The notes below the pieces were generated by a model. It was not told the DNA's origin, searched no databases, and saw nothing but the letters and a program-made list of their open reading frames with translations. DNA of 64,000 nt. Source: Streptomyces albiflavescens (GTDB taxonomy: Bacteria; Actinomycetota; Actinomycetes; Streptomycetales; Streptomycetaceae). The DNA lies in NCBI RefSeq assembly GCF_014645835.1, contig NZ_BMMM01000014.1, positions 229,620 through 293,619 of the forward strand. The letters are read 5' to 3'. The translations under genes were made by a program, and so were the position numbers. Below are positions 18,545-27,062 of the stretch, piece by piece; the stretch's first letter is position 1, and every line of letters starts with the position of its first letter.

Positions 18545-18785
18545 GGTGTCTCCTTCCTGGCCGATCCAGCGGGCTTCAGCCTCGGAGGAAACCGTGAGCG
18601 ATGTCAGCCGCCGCGGGGGGCGCCGACTCGCCGTTGCTCAGCGTCCCTCACCCGAGCAGGCCACTGTGGCTACGGCCCCGGGTTCATCCCTGCGCAACGG
18701 GCCCCCGTGCGACAGGCCTGCACAAGCACAACGGCGGATCGCCGCGCGCGAATCGATCTTGGATTGTGGGTGACATCGGCGCTTC

Positions 18786-18840
18786 CTGCCCTGCCCAGCC
18801 CTGCCCTGCCCAGCCCTGTCCTGTCCTGGCCTGGACTGGC
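18786..18840. repeat. CCTGCCCTGCCCAGC low-complexity tract
   Basis: Two adjacent CCCTGCCCTGCCCAG units are followed by CCCTGTCCTGTCCTGG-type variants. This is a slippage-prone pyrimidine-rich tract with no evident coding role. Confidence 0.7.
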
Positions 18841-18859
18841 CGCCGCAGCCCGAAGCGGC

Positions 18860-19177
18860 ATGCCCGGTGGCAGCAGCGACGCCCCTGATGCCCGCTTGCT
18901 GCTCCTGCTGTCGGCTCTGGGAGACCGAGGGCCTGCCCGACACCGCCGCCTCCGTCTCGCGGTCGCGCTGGCCGCTCGGACCATGGTGAACGACCCCCAC
19001 CGCCTGGCCGGCGCTCTCCTTGCCGAGCAGGGGCAGCCCGGCCGCCCCGCCCGCTGGACGATCGACTCCGACGGCACCCGCACCGATGACGGCCGCTACT
19101 CCTACCGCAACCCTGCCAATCCGTTCGCTCCCCCGCCCCACCGTCTCGTCCGAGTCTCCGCAGCGCTCCGCCCATAG
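18860..19177 (+). CDS. Small hypothetical protein (doubtful)
   Basis: An ATG at 18860 opens a 105-aa frame with high third-position GC. It reads LLLLLSALGDRG, LAVALAARTMVNDPHRLAGA, then ARWTIDSDGTRTDDGRYSY near the end. It has no recognisable domain and no convincing ribosome-binding site. The dense antisense frames in this stretch make the call uncertain. Confidence 0.35.
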   Translation: MPGGSSDAPDARLLLLLSALGDRGPARHRRLRLAVALAARTMVNDPHRLAGALLAEQGQPGRPARWTIDSDGTRTDDGRYSYRNPANPFAPPPHRLVRVSAALRP

Positions 19178-19201
19178 CCCGTCACGGCCGACGACCGAGC
19201 T

Positions 19202-19320
19202 GGCCTTATGCCCAGTCCAGCCCAGCTCCGACAGCTGCGCGGGCTGCTCGGACGTCAGCTTCGCCCTGCGGGTTTCGGTGTTGGTGATCCGCACACTCTG
19301 CCGGATGGATCTTCCGTCAT
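19202..19320 (-). pseudogene. Fragment of a helicase-associated domain
   Basis: About 40 residues of a helicase-associated (HA) repeat C-terminus can be read on the minus strand: SIRQSVRITNTETRRAKLTS, then EQPAQLSELGW. It matches the end of the larger helicase remnant at 20070-21122 (WLTNTKTRRAKLNDEQRQAL). Only the last unit survives, abutting the DUF6082 gene's stop codon. Confidence 0.7.
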
Positions 19321-19961
19321 GTGGAACCTGACACGTAGAACAGAGACGCCGGAATCGGCGGCCCCGCTGCCTGTGCCTGGACGAATCCCTCTTGCACCAG
19401 TTCTACGAATCGAGAGCTCCGACGGCCTCGTGTGGCTGCCGTGTTCTTCCAGTTCTCGCCCTGCATCTCCCAAAATTCGCGGCCGATCTCTCCTTGGAAG
19501 AGATGCGTAGCCGCGCCCTGCAAGACTGCATCGGTGAGGCGACCAACGATGAAGTCGGCATGCCAGAAGCTGACGATGAGGTTTACGTAGGCGTGTTGTT
19601 TGGCTCGTATTGCCGAGATGGGTCGAGGCGGAGGCCCCCAACACACGAGCAGGTCGGGGTCTTCAAGTAATCGCATCGTCAATTCTCGATGCGCAGCGAG
19701 CTGGGCATCCTCTCGATCGTTATGGACCTGTCGGGCTTGGTAGGCAAGGGATGCGACAACACCGATGAGTGCGACGCCTGAGAAGGGAATCGAGATGGCG
19801 GCATAGGCCTGGCTGATGCTGGCGAGCTCCGTCCAGTCTGAGCGACTCGGAGTCGCATGGCGCAGCAAGAACGGAGTCGCTACGACCAGTGCGATCAAGC
19901 CGAAACCGAGCAGAGACCAACCAGCGATCCAGCCTTTCCAACGCGTGCGCGCAGCGCCCAT
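19317..19961 (-). CDS. DUF6082-type membrane protein
   Basis: This is a 214-aa protein from ATG 19961. Two N-terminal membrane helices (IAGWSLLGFGLIALVVATPF and AAISIPFSGVALIGVVASLAY) flank a short loop with SDWTELASISQAY. The cytosolic part has the family signature: REDAQLAAHRELTMRLLEDP, then LLVCWGPPP, and KQHAYVNLIVSFWHADFIVG. DUF6082 proteins are numerous in Streptomyces and have no known function. It appears to be a single-gene unit. Its stop overlaps a helicase fragment, suggesting its 3' flank was rearranged. Confidence 0.85.
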   Translation of the reverse strand: MGAARTRWKGWIAGWSLLGFGLIALVVATPFLLRHATPSRSDWTELASISQAYAAISIPFSGVALIGVVASLAYQARQVHNDREDAQLAAHRELTMRLLEDPDLLVCWGPPPRPISAIRAKQHAYVNLIVSFWHADFIVGRLTDAVLQGAATHLFQGEIGREFWEMQGENWKNTAATRGRRSSRFVELVQEGFVQAQAAGPPIPASLFYVSGST

Positions 19962-20069
19962 GGCGTCCCCCAGATGCGTGGCAGACTCGCATCGTCCCGA
20001 GTGCTCAGGGGAACGGCAAGATGACTCGAGCCAACCTGCCCGGCAGGACCTGACGAGAAGCGGGGCGCC

Positions 20070-21122
20070 TCAGGCTGCCCACCCGCACCCGAGTTGGGCG
20101 AGGGCTTGCCGCTGCTCGTCGTTGAGTTTGGCGCGCCTGGTTTTGGTGTTGGTGAGCCAGACTCCGAGCCGGATGTCGGTGCCGTCTTCGAGCCGTTCGA
20201 TGTGCCCCCGTGGGACGGTCACAGAGCCGGTGCGGGCCTTGTACTGCTGCAGGGCTTGCAGGCCGCGCTCGAAGGCTCCAGGGGCCGCCTTGGGGGCCTT
20301 GGCGGGCGGCTCCTGCTCCGGGGGCAGGGGCACGATGCCGAGCTGCTGGAGGCGTTGGCGTTGTCCTGCCTTCAGTCCCTGCCAGGCGGTGTGTTGGCGT
20401 TGCCGTGCGAGCCACTTGCCGATGTCCATGCCGTGGACAGTGACGCCGGGCAGGATCTCCGTCGGCTCTGCCTGGCCTTCTTCGTCACGCAGCAGCTCGC
20501 GCACGGCGGCGTAGTGCCGCTGCCAGTCGGCTGGCCAGGCGGGGTTCCAGTCGGGGTCGATCGCCGCGAGCGCGGCCGCCCGCTCCGGGTGCCCCTCCAG
20601 CATCCCGGCGCGGCGGAGGTTGGACAACCACTGTCCCATCGGCCGGTCCAGCGCGGTGGCTGTCCGCGGGGCGCACAGCGTCCAGTGCTGCTCGTAGTAG
20701 ACGCGCGCGGCCGCGAGGTTTTCCTGGAATTGCGCGTCCGAGGCGTCCCACGCCATGCCGAGCTGTTCCAGCCGCTCGGCCCGTTTCCCGTTCAACTGTC
20801 CGGCCCCGTAGGCGCGGCGCTGTTCTGAGACCCACTGTCCGAGGGGGTACGGACCGGGGGCTTCCCTGTGGTCGTAGGGCACGCGTGCGTGGTGCTCGCG
20901 CTCGACGAACCGGCGCAGCGCGGCGTAGCCGCGGGCCCAGTCTTGGCGTTCGGTGTCGATGACGTTGAAGCTGACCCACTCGGCGACCATGACCGGATCC
21001 CTGGGGGCAGCGAATCGCAGCAGCAGGCGTGCTTCTTCCTCGCCTTCCTGGGGCGCATCACCGATGTAGGTGAAGGGCTTTGTACGGGCCGGGCTGTCCT
21101 GGGGCACGGCCAGCAGTTCCAC
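20070..21122 (-). pseudogene. Helicase-associated repeats of a DEAD/DEAH helicase, core lost
   Basis: The 350-aa frame is the C-terminal half of the Streptomyces DEAD/DEAH helicase family with helicase-associated (HA) domains. It begins just after the helicase core (LLLRFAAPRDPVMVAEWVSF) and contains four HA-like repeats, each with a Trp/Leu-rich helix pair (LGQWVSEQRRAYGAGQLNGK, MGQWLSNLRRAGMLEGHPER, IGKWLARQRQHTAWQGLKAG, LGVWLTNTKTRRAKLNDEQR). Walker A and B motifs are absent, so it cannot be a helicase alone. A Walker A fragment of the same kind of protein lies at 26317-26520. The GTG at 21122 is a nominal start only. Confidence 0.75.
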
Positions 21123-21129
21123 GGCCTCT

Positions 21130-22080
21130 TCGTCATGTGCTCTCAGGCCCTTTATCTAGTGGTGGTGAAGTGATGGGCACGTTTGGCGTGGTTCAGGGGC
21201 GGCCCTCTGTTATGAGGCGGTTTTTGTCCCGATGCCGTGGGCGAGGAGCTGCCCGGGCAGCGCGAGATGCGGGGAGACGGGGCGGGCGGCACGCGAGGTC
21301 TGGACGGCGTTGCGGCGTTTGGCCTGCAGAGGTCGTCGCCCACATCCGCGAGCGCGGCTGGAAGCGGCGGGCCCTCAGTACGAGCATCCGCACCCTGCGG
21401 GTCCCGGGAGTGCCTGGCCTGGACGAACGACCGGGACCAGCGCTGCGCCCCCTGTCTCAGCTGGGCTCCTCTGCCTGCGTCCGGCCGGGGGAGGACTGCG
21501 TCTGCGGCAGGACTGTTTCCAGATCGGTGGCTGTGCGCTCGGCCGATGCGATCTCTTCCGGGGTGGCGGTGCCGTTGAGATAGGTGCCCGGCCCAGGGCT
21601 TCCAGTAGCGTGGGATGGAACGGGTGGGATCGCGGAAGATCAGCTTCTCGCGTTTGAGCGCGCGGAAGAGCGACTGCTCAGGGGCGCGATGAGGTTGCGC
21701 AACTCGGCATCCGCTGGGGCCGCCACCCAACGCCACCGCGCGTCCTCTTCCTCGCCGAGACCCACTACGACCTCGTCGGCCAGCGCTTCGGGGCGCACCA
21801 GATCTTCGGTCTGCTCGGCCGCGACCGGCTCCGCCGTCATCAGGTCCGCGACCGTGCACTGCAGAGCGGCACAGGGTGGGCGCCTCACCGTCCGCCGCCC
21901 CGGACGACTCCATGCACAGAACACCGATGCCGCCGCTGGGAGCCTGTCCTGGCCTGCTGCGGAGCCAACCGAAACCGCTTGTGAACGCATGCTCGACCAG
22001 CGCCCGCAGCAAACGCTCCTGACCGTCCGCGAAGCCTGCCGCACCTGCTGGCGGTCCTGGAGGAGATGGCCGCCGAGCGC
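21130..22080. pseudogene. Recombinase/transposase debris
   Basis: This kilobase holds short coding-like pieces in both orientations with no complete gene. On the minus strand around 21590-21680, SLFRALKREKLIFRDPTRSI resembles the central helix of Streptomyces tyrosine recombinases; nearby in another frame is NGTATPEEIASAERTATDLE. On the plus strand, LFLAETHYDLVGQRFGAHQI and GGRLTVRRPGR (21740-21905) look like pieces of a similar protein in reverse. Frameshifts and stops divide them. I read it as overlapping remains of several insertions. Confidence 0.5.
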
Positions 22081-22083
22081 GGC

Positions 22084-22402
22084 GCACCGCCCGAGCTGTC
22101 GCTTCTGCGTCGATGACATCGGTCTTCCCACGCTGCCGCCGGGCGGCACGGTCTGGCCGGTTAACCTCGGTTACCTGCACGCCTTCGGCAAGCAGGTATC
22201 GGCACAGCGATATTCCGTATGATCCTGTGCCCTCCACCCCGGCTCGATGAACGATGCCGAAGGAGCGAGTCCAGGCCAGCAGATCGCGATACCCGGCCAG
22301 AGTTGCGGGGAAAGACCTTGTGGCCAACAGGGCACCCAGCACGGTGAGCACAGCGGCGACGTGCACGTCCTTATGGGTATCAACACCGAGGACCTGGCGC
22401 AC
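22084..22402 (-). mobile_element. IS110-family transposase N-terminal fragment
   Basis: The DEDD N-terminal domain of an IS110 transposase is clear: VLGVDTHKDVHVAAVLTVLG with the first Asp, GVEGTGSYG with Glu, and QRGKTDVIDAEATARAV with the later Asp. The C-terminal serine-containing Tnp20 domain does not follow; the frame dissolves after about 22084. It lies 145 bases beyond the desaturase stop. Confidence 0.8.
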
Positions 22403-22546
22403 GTCCAGGCAGCGCAGCCGGACACCGGGCTGCCCGGATCCCGTGTCGTACGGTCTGATGTCGCGGCCGCCCACCGTCCGCAACGGATCTCACCGAACCC
22501 GGCGGTGCCGCCGGTACGGCCGAAAGATCTGAACCAATACCGGGAA

Positions 22547-23665
22547 TCAGGCCGCGACGAGCTCCTGCTCGCGGTCCGGCGTCTTGACCTTGGGCTTCTT
22601 GTTCGGCAGCGAGAGCCGGAAGACCTTGCGCCACGCGGAGAACACCTGCTTGGGCAGCGGCCCGGTGACGTACTCCAGCTCGTACTTTTCGAACAGCGCG
22701 CGCACCTTCACCGCGACCTCGGCGTACCGGTTGCTCGGCAGGTCCGGGAACAGGTGGTGCTCGATCTGGTGCGACAGGTTGCCGGTCATGAAGTGCATGG
22801 CCCTGCTGCCGCTGATGTTCGCCGAGCCCATCATCTGGCGCAGGTACCACTGGCCGCGTGTCTCGCCCTTGATCGACCGGCGCTCGAAGACCTGCACGCC
22901 CTCGGGGAAGTGCCCGCACATGATCACCGAGTGGGACCAGATGTTGCGGACCAGGTTCGCGGTGAACGTGGCGGCGAGCGTGGGGAGGAACGACGGGCCC
23001 GACAGCAGCGGGTGGATCACGTAGTCCTTGAGCACCTGCTTGCGGATCTTGCGGCCCACGGCCTTGGCCCGCGCGCGGAACTCCGGGTTCTTGCGGCGGC
23101 GCTTGTGCAGGTTCTTGCCGAGCTCCAGGTCGTACGCTGCGATGCCGTACTCGAAGAAGCAGGCGTTGATGAAGTTCCACAGCGGCTGGCCGAGGTGGAA
23201 CGGGTGCCACCTCTGGTCCTCGTCGACGCGCATGATGCCGTAGCCGAGGTCGTTGTCCTTGCCGATCACGTTGGTGTACGTGTGGTGCAGCTCGTTGTGC
23301 GAGTGCTTCCACTGGTCGGACGGCGAGACGTGATCCCATTCCCAGGTGGTGGAGTGGATCTTCGGGTCCCGCATCCAGTCCCACTGGCCGTGCAGGACGT
23401 TGTGGCCGATCTCCATGTTGTCCATGATCTTCGCCACGGACAGCCCGGCGGTGCCGATCAGCCACGCGGGCGGGAAGATCGAGAACAGCAGCACGCCCCT
23501 GCTGACCAGCTCGAGCTTGCGCTGCGCCGAGATGACCTTGCGGATGTAGGTGGCGTCCTTCTCGCCGCGGCTGGCGATCACCTCGTCGCGGACCGCATCC
23601 AGCTCTCGGCCAAGCTCCTCGATCTGCTCCGCGGTCAGGTGGGCGGTGGGGTCGATGGCGGTCAA
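22547..23665 (-). CDS. Membrane fatty-acid (acyl-CoA) desaturase
   Basis: This is a 372-aa di-iron integral-membrane desaturase of the FA_desaturase/DesA3-like type. Three histidine boxes are present: H88NVLH92, H121SHNELHH128 and H299QIEHH304. Hydrophobic helices lie near 54-80 and 155-180. The enzyme introduces a double bond into a fatty acyl chain using electrons from a reductase, here encoded by the upstream gene. The start is TTG 23665, after AGGAGC, eight bases beyond the reductase stop; no better start is in frame. The arrangement parallels the mycobacterial DesA3-Rv3230c pair, so the two proteins should act as one electron-transfer unit at the membrane. It looks intact. Confidence 0.92.
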   Translation of the reverse strand: MTAIDPTAHLTAEQIEELGRELDAVRDEVIASRGEKDATYIRKVISAQRKLELVSRGVLLFSIFPPAWLIGTAGLSVAKIMDNMEIGHNVLHGQWDWMRDPKIHSTTWEWDHVSPSDQWKHSHNELHHTYTNVIGKDNDLGYGIMRVDEDQRWHPFHLGQPLWNFINACFFEYGIAAYDLELGKNLHKRRRKNPEFRARAKAVGRKIRKQVLKDYVIHPLLSGPSFLPTLAATFTANLVRNIWSHSVIMCGHFPEGVQVFERRSIKGETRGQWYLRQMMGSANISGSRAMHFMTGNLSHQIEHHLFPDLPSNRYAEVAVKVRALFEKYELEYVTGPLPKQVFSAWRKVFRLSLPNKKPKVKTPDREQELVAA

Positions 23666-23672
23666 GGTGCTC

Positions 23673-24728
23673 CTACCGTTCGATGTCGCAGGGGCCCGCC
23701 GCGGCGGACACGCAGGTCTGGATGAGGACGCCCGGCTCGGCCTCGGTGATCTCGCCGGTGCGCAGGTCGCGGACGGCGCCCGCCTTGAGCGGCGTGATGC
23801 AGCCGAAGCAGATGCCCATGCGGCACCCGGAGGGCATGAGCACGCCGGCCTCCTCGCCGATGTCCAGCAACGGCGTGGCGCCGTCCGCGTCGACGGTCTT
23901 GCCGGTGGCGCTGAACGTGACCTCGCCGCCGTCGCCGGCGACGACGATGCTGGGGCGGAAGCGTTCGGTGTGCAGGCGCTCTTGTACGCCGTGCTCGGTC
24001 CAGTGCTCTTCGGCGGCGTCGAGCAGGCCCGCGGGCCCGCAAGCCCAGGTCTCGCGCTCGGCCCAGTCGGGCACGAGTTCGTCGAGACGGGCGATATCGA
24101 GCATGCCGTCTGTGTCGGTGTGCACCTCGGTGAGCCGCAGCTTCTTGTCCGCGACCAGGTCGTGCAGTTCGTTGCGGAAGATCACGTCTTGCGGCTGTGG
24201 CGCGCAGTGGACCATGACGACGTCGTCGAACTCGATGTCGCGCAGCATGCCCATCACGGGCGTGATGCCGCTGCCGGCCGTCAGGTAGAGCACCTTGGCG
24301 GGCTTGGCCTGCGGCAGCACGAAGTCACCGGTCGGCTGGTCGAGCTGGATCAGCGTGCCCGGTTTCGCCCTGCAGACCAGGTGGTTGCTGACCTTGCCGT
24401 CCGGGATCGCCTTCACGGTGATCGTGACGCGGCCGTCCTGGCGGTTTGTCGGCGAGGTGATGGAGTAGGCACGCCACAGGCGCACCCCGTCGACGTCGAC
24501 CCCGATCCGCACGTACTGACCGGCTGTGTGGCCGCGCCAGCCCCGTCCCGGCCTGATCACGATAGTCGCGGCGTCACCCGTCTCGGGGTGCACGGCCTCG
24601 ATGCGCCCACGCAGGTCAGCGCCCGCACGCAGCGGGCTGACCAGGTCGAGGTAGTCCGACGGCAACAGCGGCGTCGTGACCATCTCCAGCAGTTTCCACG
24701 CCCTGCTGCGGAGGGCTGCACTCGTCAT
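23673..24728 (-). CDS. Ferredoxin reductase partner of the desaturase
   Basis: The 351-aa oxidoreductase starts at ATG 24728. It has an FAD-binding barrel (LWRAYSITSPT), an NAD(P)-binding fold (LTAGSGITPVMGMLRDIEF, then TWACGPAGLLDAAEEHW) and a C-terminal plant-type 2Fe-2S ferredoxin domain (PSGCRMGICFGC, with the last Cys in VLIQTCVSA). It should pass electrons from NAD(P)H through FAD and the iron-sulfur cluster to the di-iron desaturase. It is the first gene of a two-gene operon with only eight bases to the desaturase start. The promoter must lie in the 87-bp divergent region shared with the PucR-type regulator. Confidence 0.93.
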   Translation of the reverse strand: MTSAALRSRAWKLLEMVTTPLLPSDYLDLVSPLRAGADLRGRIEAVHPETGDAATIVIRPGRGWRGHTAGQYVRIGVDVDGVRLWRAYSITSPTNRQDGRVTITVKAIPDGKVSNHLVCRAKPGTLIQLDQPTGDFVLPQAKPAKVLYLTAGSGITPVMGMLRDIEFDDVVMVHCAPQPQDVIFRNELHDLVADKKLRLTEVHTDTDGMLDIARLDELVPDWAERETWACGPAGLLDAAEEHWTEHGVQERLHTERFRPSIVVAGDGGEVTFSATGKTVDADGATPLLDIGEEAGVLMPSGCRMGICFGCITPLKAGAVRDLRTGEITEAEPGVLIQTCVSAAAGPCDIER

Positions 24729-24759
24729 GACTCCAGCTTGCTGCGCCTCAAGGCGTAAA

Positions 24760-24811
24760 GTCCTGACCGCAGGACGTAAATCTGGTCGGCTGAATTGTTC
24801 GCAGGGAACAA
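24760..24811. promoter_or_regulatory. Divergent operator region with two inverted repeats
   Basis: The 87-bp gap between the reductase ATG (24728) and the regulator GTG (24816) contains two palindromes. GTCCTG-ACCG-CAGGAC lies at 24760-24775, flanked by two copies of CGTAAA, and TTGTTC-GCAGG-GAACAA at 24795-24811 lies directly before the regulator start. They are natural candidates for binding by the divergently encoded regulator or another lipid-responsive factor. No experiment supports either. Confidence 0.6.
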
Positions 24812-24815
24812 AAAC

Positions 24816-25955
24816 GTGAGCCATGCAATCCGGAGGGCCAGCGAACTGGCCCTGGATGAGACGACGGTCACCGCACTTCGGGCCGCGCTGAAGAGCACCG
24901 CCGACGAGGTCGTCCAGGCGATCATCGACGAGGTCCCTCCCTACGCCAACGCCCTTTCGGGCCGCATGGGCGGCACCATCCGCCGAGCCGTCCGCACCGC
25001 CCTGGGGCACTACCTGGACCTCGCGAGCGGGAACGCCACAGGCGGCGACGCCGGTGACGCAGCCTACGAGCTGGGCCGCGGCGAGGTGCGCGACGGCCGT
25101 TCGATGGACGCCCTACTCAGCGCCTACCGCGTCGGCGCCCGCGTGGCCTGGCGATGCCTGGCAGCGGGTGCCGTACCCGCAGGTCTGCCCGCCGCCGAGG
25201 TCGCCAAGTTCGCCGAGCTGACCTTCGCCTACATCGACGAGCTCTCCGCCGCGAGCGCGGCGGGCCACGCCGACGAACTGGCCGCCCGGGGCAGGGCCCA
25301 CGAGCGCCTCTTGGAACACCTGGCCCGCGACCTCCTCGCCGGCGCGAGCCCGGACGTGCTGCTGGCCTCTGTTCAACGGGCCGGGTGGCAGCCTCCGGTT
25401 TCGCTGACCGCGGTTCTGCTGCCCGCCGCCCAGGCCCGGCCTGCCTACCGCGCGCTCGACCCGAGCACCCTCGTCCTCGACGATCTGCCGGACGCCACCG
25501 GTGTGCTGCTCGTCCCCGATGCCGACCGATCACATCTCTTGCGGCAGCTAACCGACCGCACCGCCGTGGTCGGCCCGGCCCGGCCATGGACTCGTGCGTC
25601 CGCCTCGTACGCACGAGCCGTACGCGCGCGCTCCCTCTCCTCTGATATTCGCGACACCGAGGACCACCTGCCCGAGCTGGTGCTGAGCGCCGACGTGGAC
25701 GCGTTCGCAGACCTGCGTGCCCGAGCCCTCGCACCGTTGCGGACCTTGCCTGTCGCGACCGCACGGCGGCTGGAGGAGACGTTGCGGGAGTGGCTGCTGC
25801 ACCAGGGCAGGCGGGACGAGGTGGCGGCGGCGTTGTTCGTCCATCCCCAGACGGTCCGGTACCGGATGTCGCAGCTGCGGGAGCTGTTTCCGGATCTCGC
25901 ATCGCCACACCGGGTCCTTGAACTGACGCTGGCGGTCGGTCTTCGGGTCAGCTGA
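24816..25955 (+). CDS. PucR/CdaR-family transcriptional regulator
   Basis: This is a 379-aa cytosolic regulator. GTG 24816 is preferred over the upstream TTG because AGGGA lies nine bases before it. The N-terminal two-thirds is helical (ALRAALKSTADEVVQAIIDE; GRSMDALLSAYRVGARVAWR; AEVAKFAELTFAYIDELSAA) and probably senses a ligand. The C-terminus carries the PucR-type HTH_30: RRLEETLREWLLHQGRRDEV, AAALFVHPQTVRYRMSQLRE and LELTLAVGLRV. It is transcribed away from the desaturase/reductase operon and probably controls it and itself through the shared intergenic palindromes. This is inferred from position. Confidence 0.9.
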   Translation: MSHAIRRASELALDETTVTALRAALKSTADEVVQAIIDEVPPYANALSGRMGGTIRRAVRTALGHYLDLASGNATGGDAGDAAYELGRGEVRDGRSMDALLSAYRVGARVAWRCLAAGAVPAGLPAAEVAKFAELTFAYIDELSAASAAGHADELAARGRAHERLLEHLARDLLAGASPDVLLASVQRAGWQPPVSLTAVLLPAAQARPAYRALDPSTLVLDDLPDATGVLLVPDADRSHLLRQLTDRTAVVGPARPWTRASASYARAVRARSLSSDIRDTEDHLPELVLSADVDAFADLRARALAPLRTLPVATARRLEETLREWLLHQGRRDEVAAALFVHPQTVRYRMSQLRELFPDLASPHRVLELTLAVGLRVS

Positions 25956-26316
25956 CGCGTACTTCGACCGTCCACGACTGCGTCCGCGAGCGGTCCAGGA
26001 ATCGTGCCTCGTTCTCGGTGCCATCAGCTGGCTCATGCGGCCCGGGGAAGAGCGGTATTAGCCAGCTGAGACCGGGGGTTGATGTGAAGAACAGACAAGG
26101 CCTCGGGAAGCCCGTCGGGGGCGCTGTCTCTGAGAAGCGCGGTGGCGGATACGGCTCGACTGGATCCGGTGGACGATGCGCACCGGCCCGCTCGTCGACG
26201 CGCTCATTTAGCATCTGGTCGGTGATCTGGGCCGCTATGCCCTGGAAAACGGCTTTCATGTCGTCGTGGAGGGCGCTGTCCTGGCACGAGCTGACCCACG
26301 GGCGCGCGGCGGGCTG
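25956..26316. other. Intergenic/degenerate stretch
   Basis: No intact gene is seen. On the minus strand a frame reads DDMKAVFQGIAAQITDQMLN and then becomes Pro-rich and non-conserved. It continues from the helicase remnant in a different frame and may be decayed coding sequence. Confidence 0.35.
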
Positions 26317-26520
26317 CCGCCGTCCGGGAAGTTCTCCAGGGTCGCCGAAGCGGCGGTGATCGTCTTCCCGGAACCGGTCGCGGACACGACCGTGCCCCCA
26401 AGCCCCTGAGCGGGCACGGATGCTCTTGCAGGGAATCCCACCCATGTGCGGATACGCGCATTCGCGTCCACCTGGTGTTGCCTGTGCCGGATGACCGGCA
26501 TGCCACGCCTCTTTTTAGGC
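26317..26520 (-). pseudogene. N-terminal fragment of a DEAD/DEAH helicase
   Basis: A helicase beginning can be read on the minus strand: VIRHRQHQVDANARI (Q-motif-like region), then GTVVSATGSGKTITAASATL with a complete Walker A. It ends after LENFPDG, where other sequence takes over. It matches the family whose C-terminal HA repeats survive at 20070-21122. Parts of one kind of gene, or two copies, are thus scattered 5 kb apart. Confidence 0.7.
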
Positions 26521-26658
26521 TGTGTGGTGAGTCGGCCCTGAAGCCCTGATCCTTCGATCTGTCGCCTTTTCAGAAGCTGCTGATGCAAAGGCAGTTCACG
26601 TCGTTGATTGACTGATATGGCGTGGTCACGAGGAGAGTGGCGCATTAGAATATGAGTC

Positions 26659-26937
26659 ATGGTTAACGACTTCTGCGAAGTCATGCTCCTTCCCTCTTCT
26701 CAGTGCGACCACTGCCGTTCAGCCCAGTCGGATCTGCCTCGGAGGGTGTACGTCACCAAGGGAGGAAGTGTTTACCACCGCACACCGAGCTGCGAGGGCC
26801 TCAAAGACGGGCAACGGTACGCTCGATGGAAAGGGCAGGATGTCCACGACGTCGATTCCGTCCCGCGCAGCGACGTCCAGACCCGGCTTGGCGCCTGCGA
26901 GGTATGCCGCCCCGACTTGCCACCACCTTCCTGGTAG
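26659..26937 (+). CDS. Small cysteine-containing hypothetical protein
   Basis: The 92-aa protein starts at ATG 26659. It contains CDHC near residue 16 and CEVC near the C-terminus (LGACEVCRPDLPPPSW), with VYVTKGGSVYHRTPSCEGLK between. The Cys/His content suggests one zinc-binding site built from both ends. The middle resembles the 'tkgg.vYHr..C.gl' pattern of short domains in actinomycete restriction and DNA-handling proteins, but I cannot name the family. The Shine-Dalgarno-like GAGGAGAG lies more than 20 bases upstream, so the start is uncertain. Confidence 0.6.
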   Translation: MVNDFCEVMLLPSSQCDHCRSAQSDLPRRVYVTKGGSVYHRTPSCEGLKDGQRYARWKGQDVHDVDSVPRSDVQTRLGACEVCRPDLPPPSW

Positions 26938-27062
26938 GCCTCGCCGACCCGGCCCTGTTCCCGCTGCGGCGGTGACTATGTCGTCTCAATGTGAGCGCAG
27001 GAATGGGCTACCTGAAAGGGCTTCTGAGCCGCGAGGCGCCGGGCTCGGCCGAGGCCGACCGG

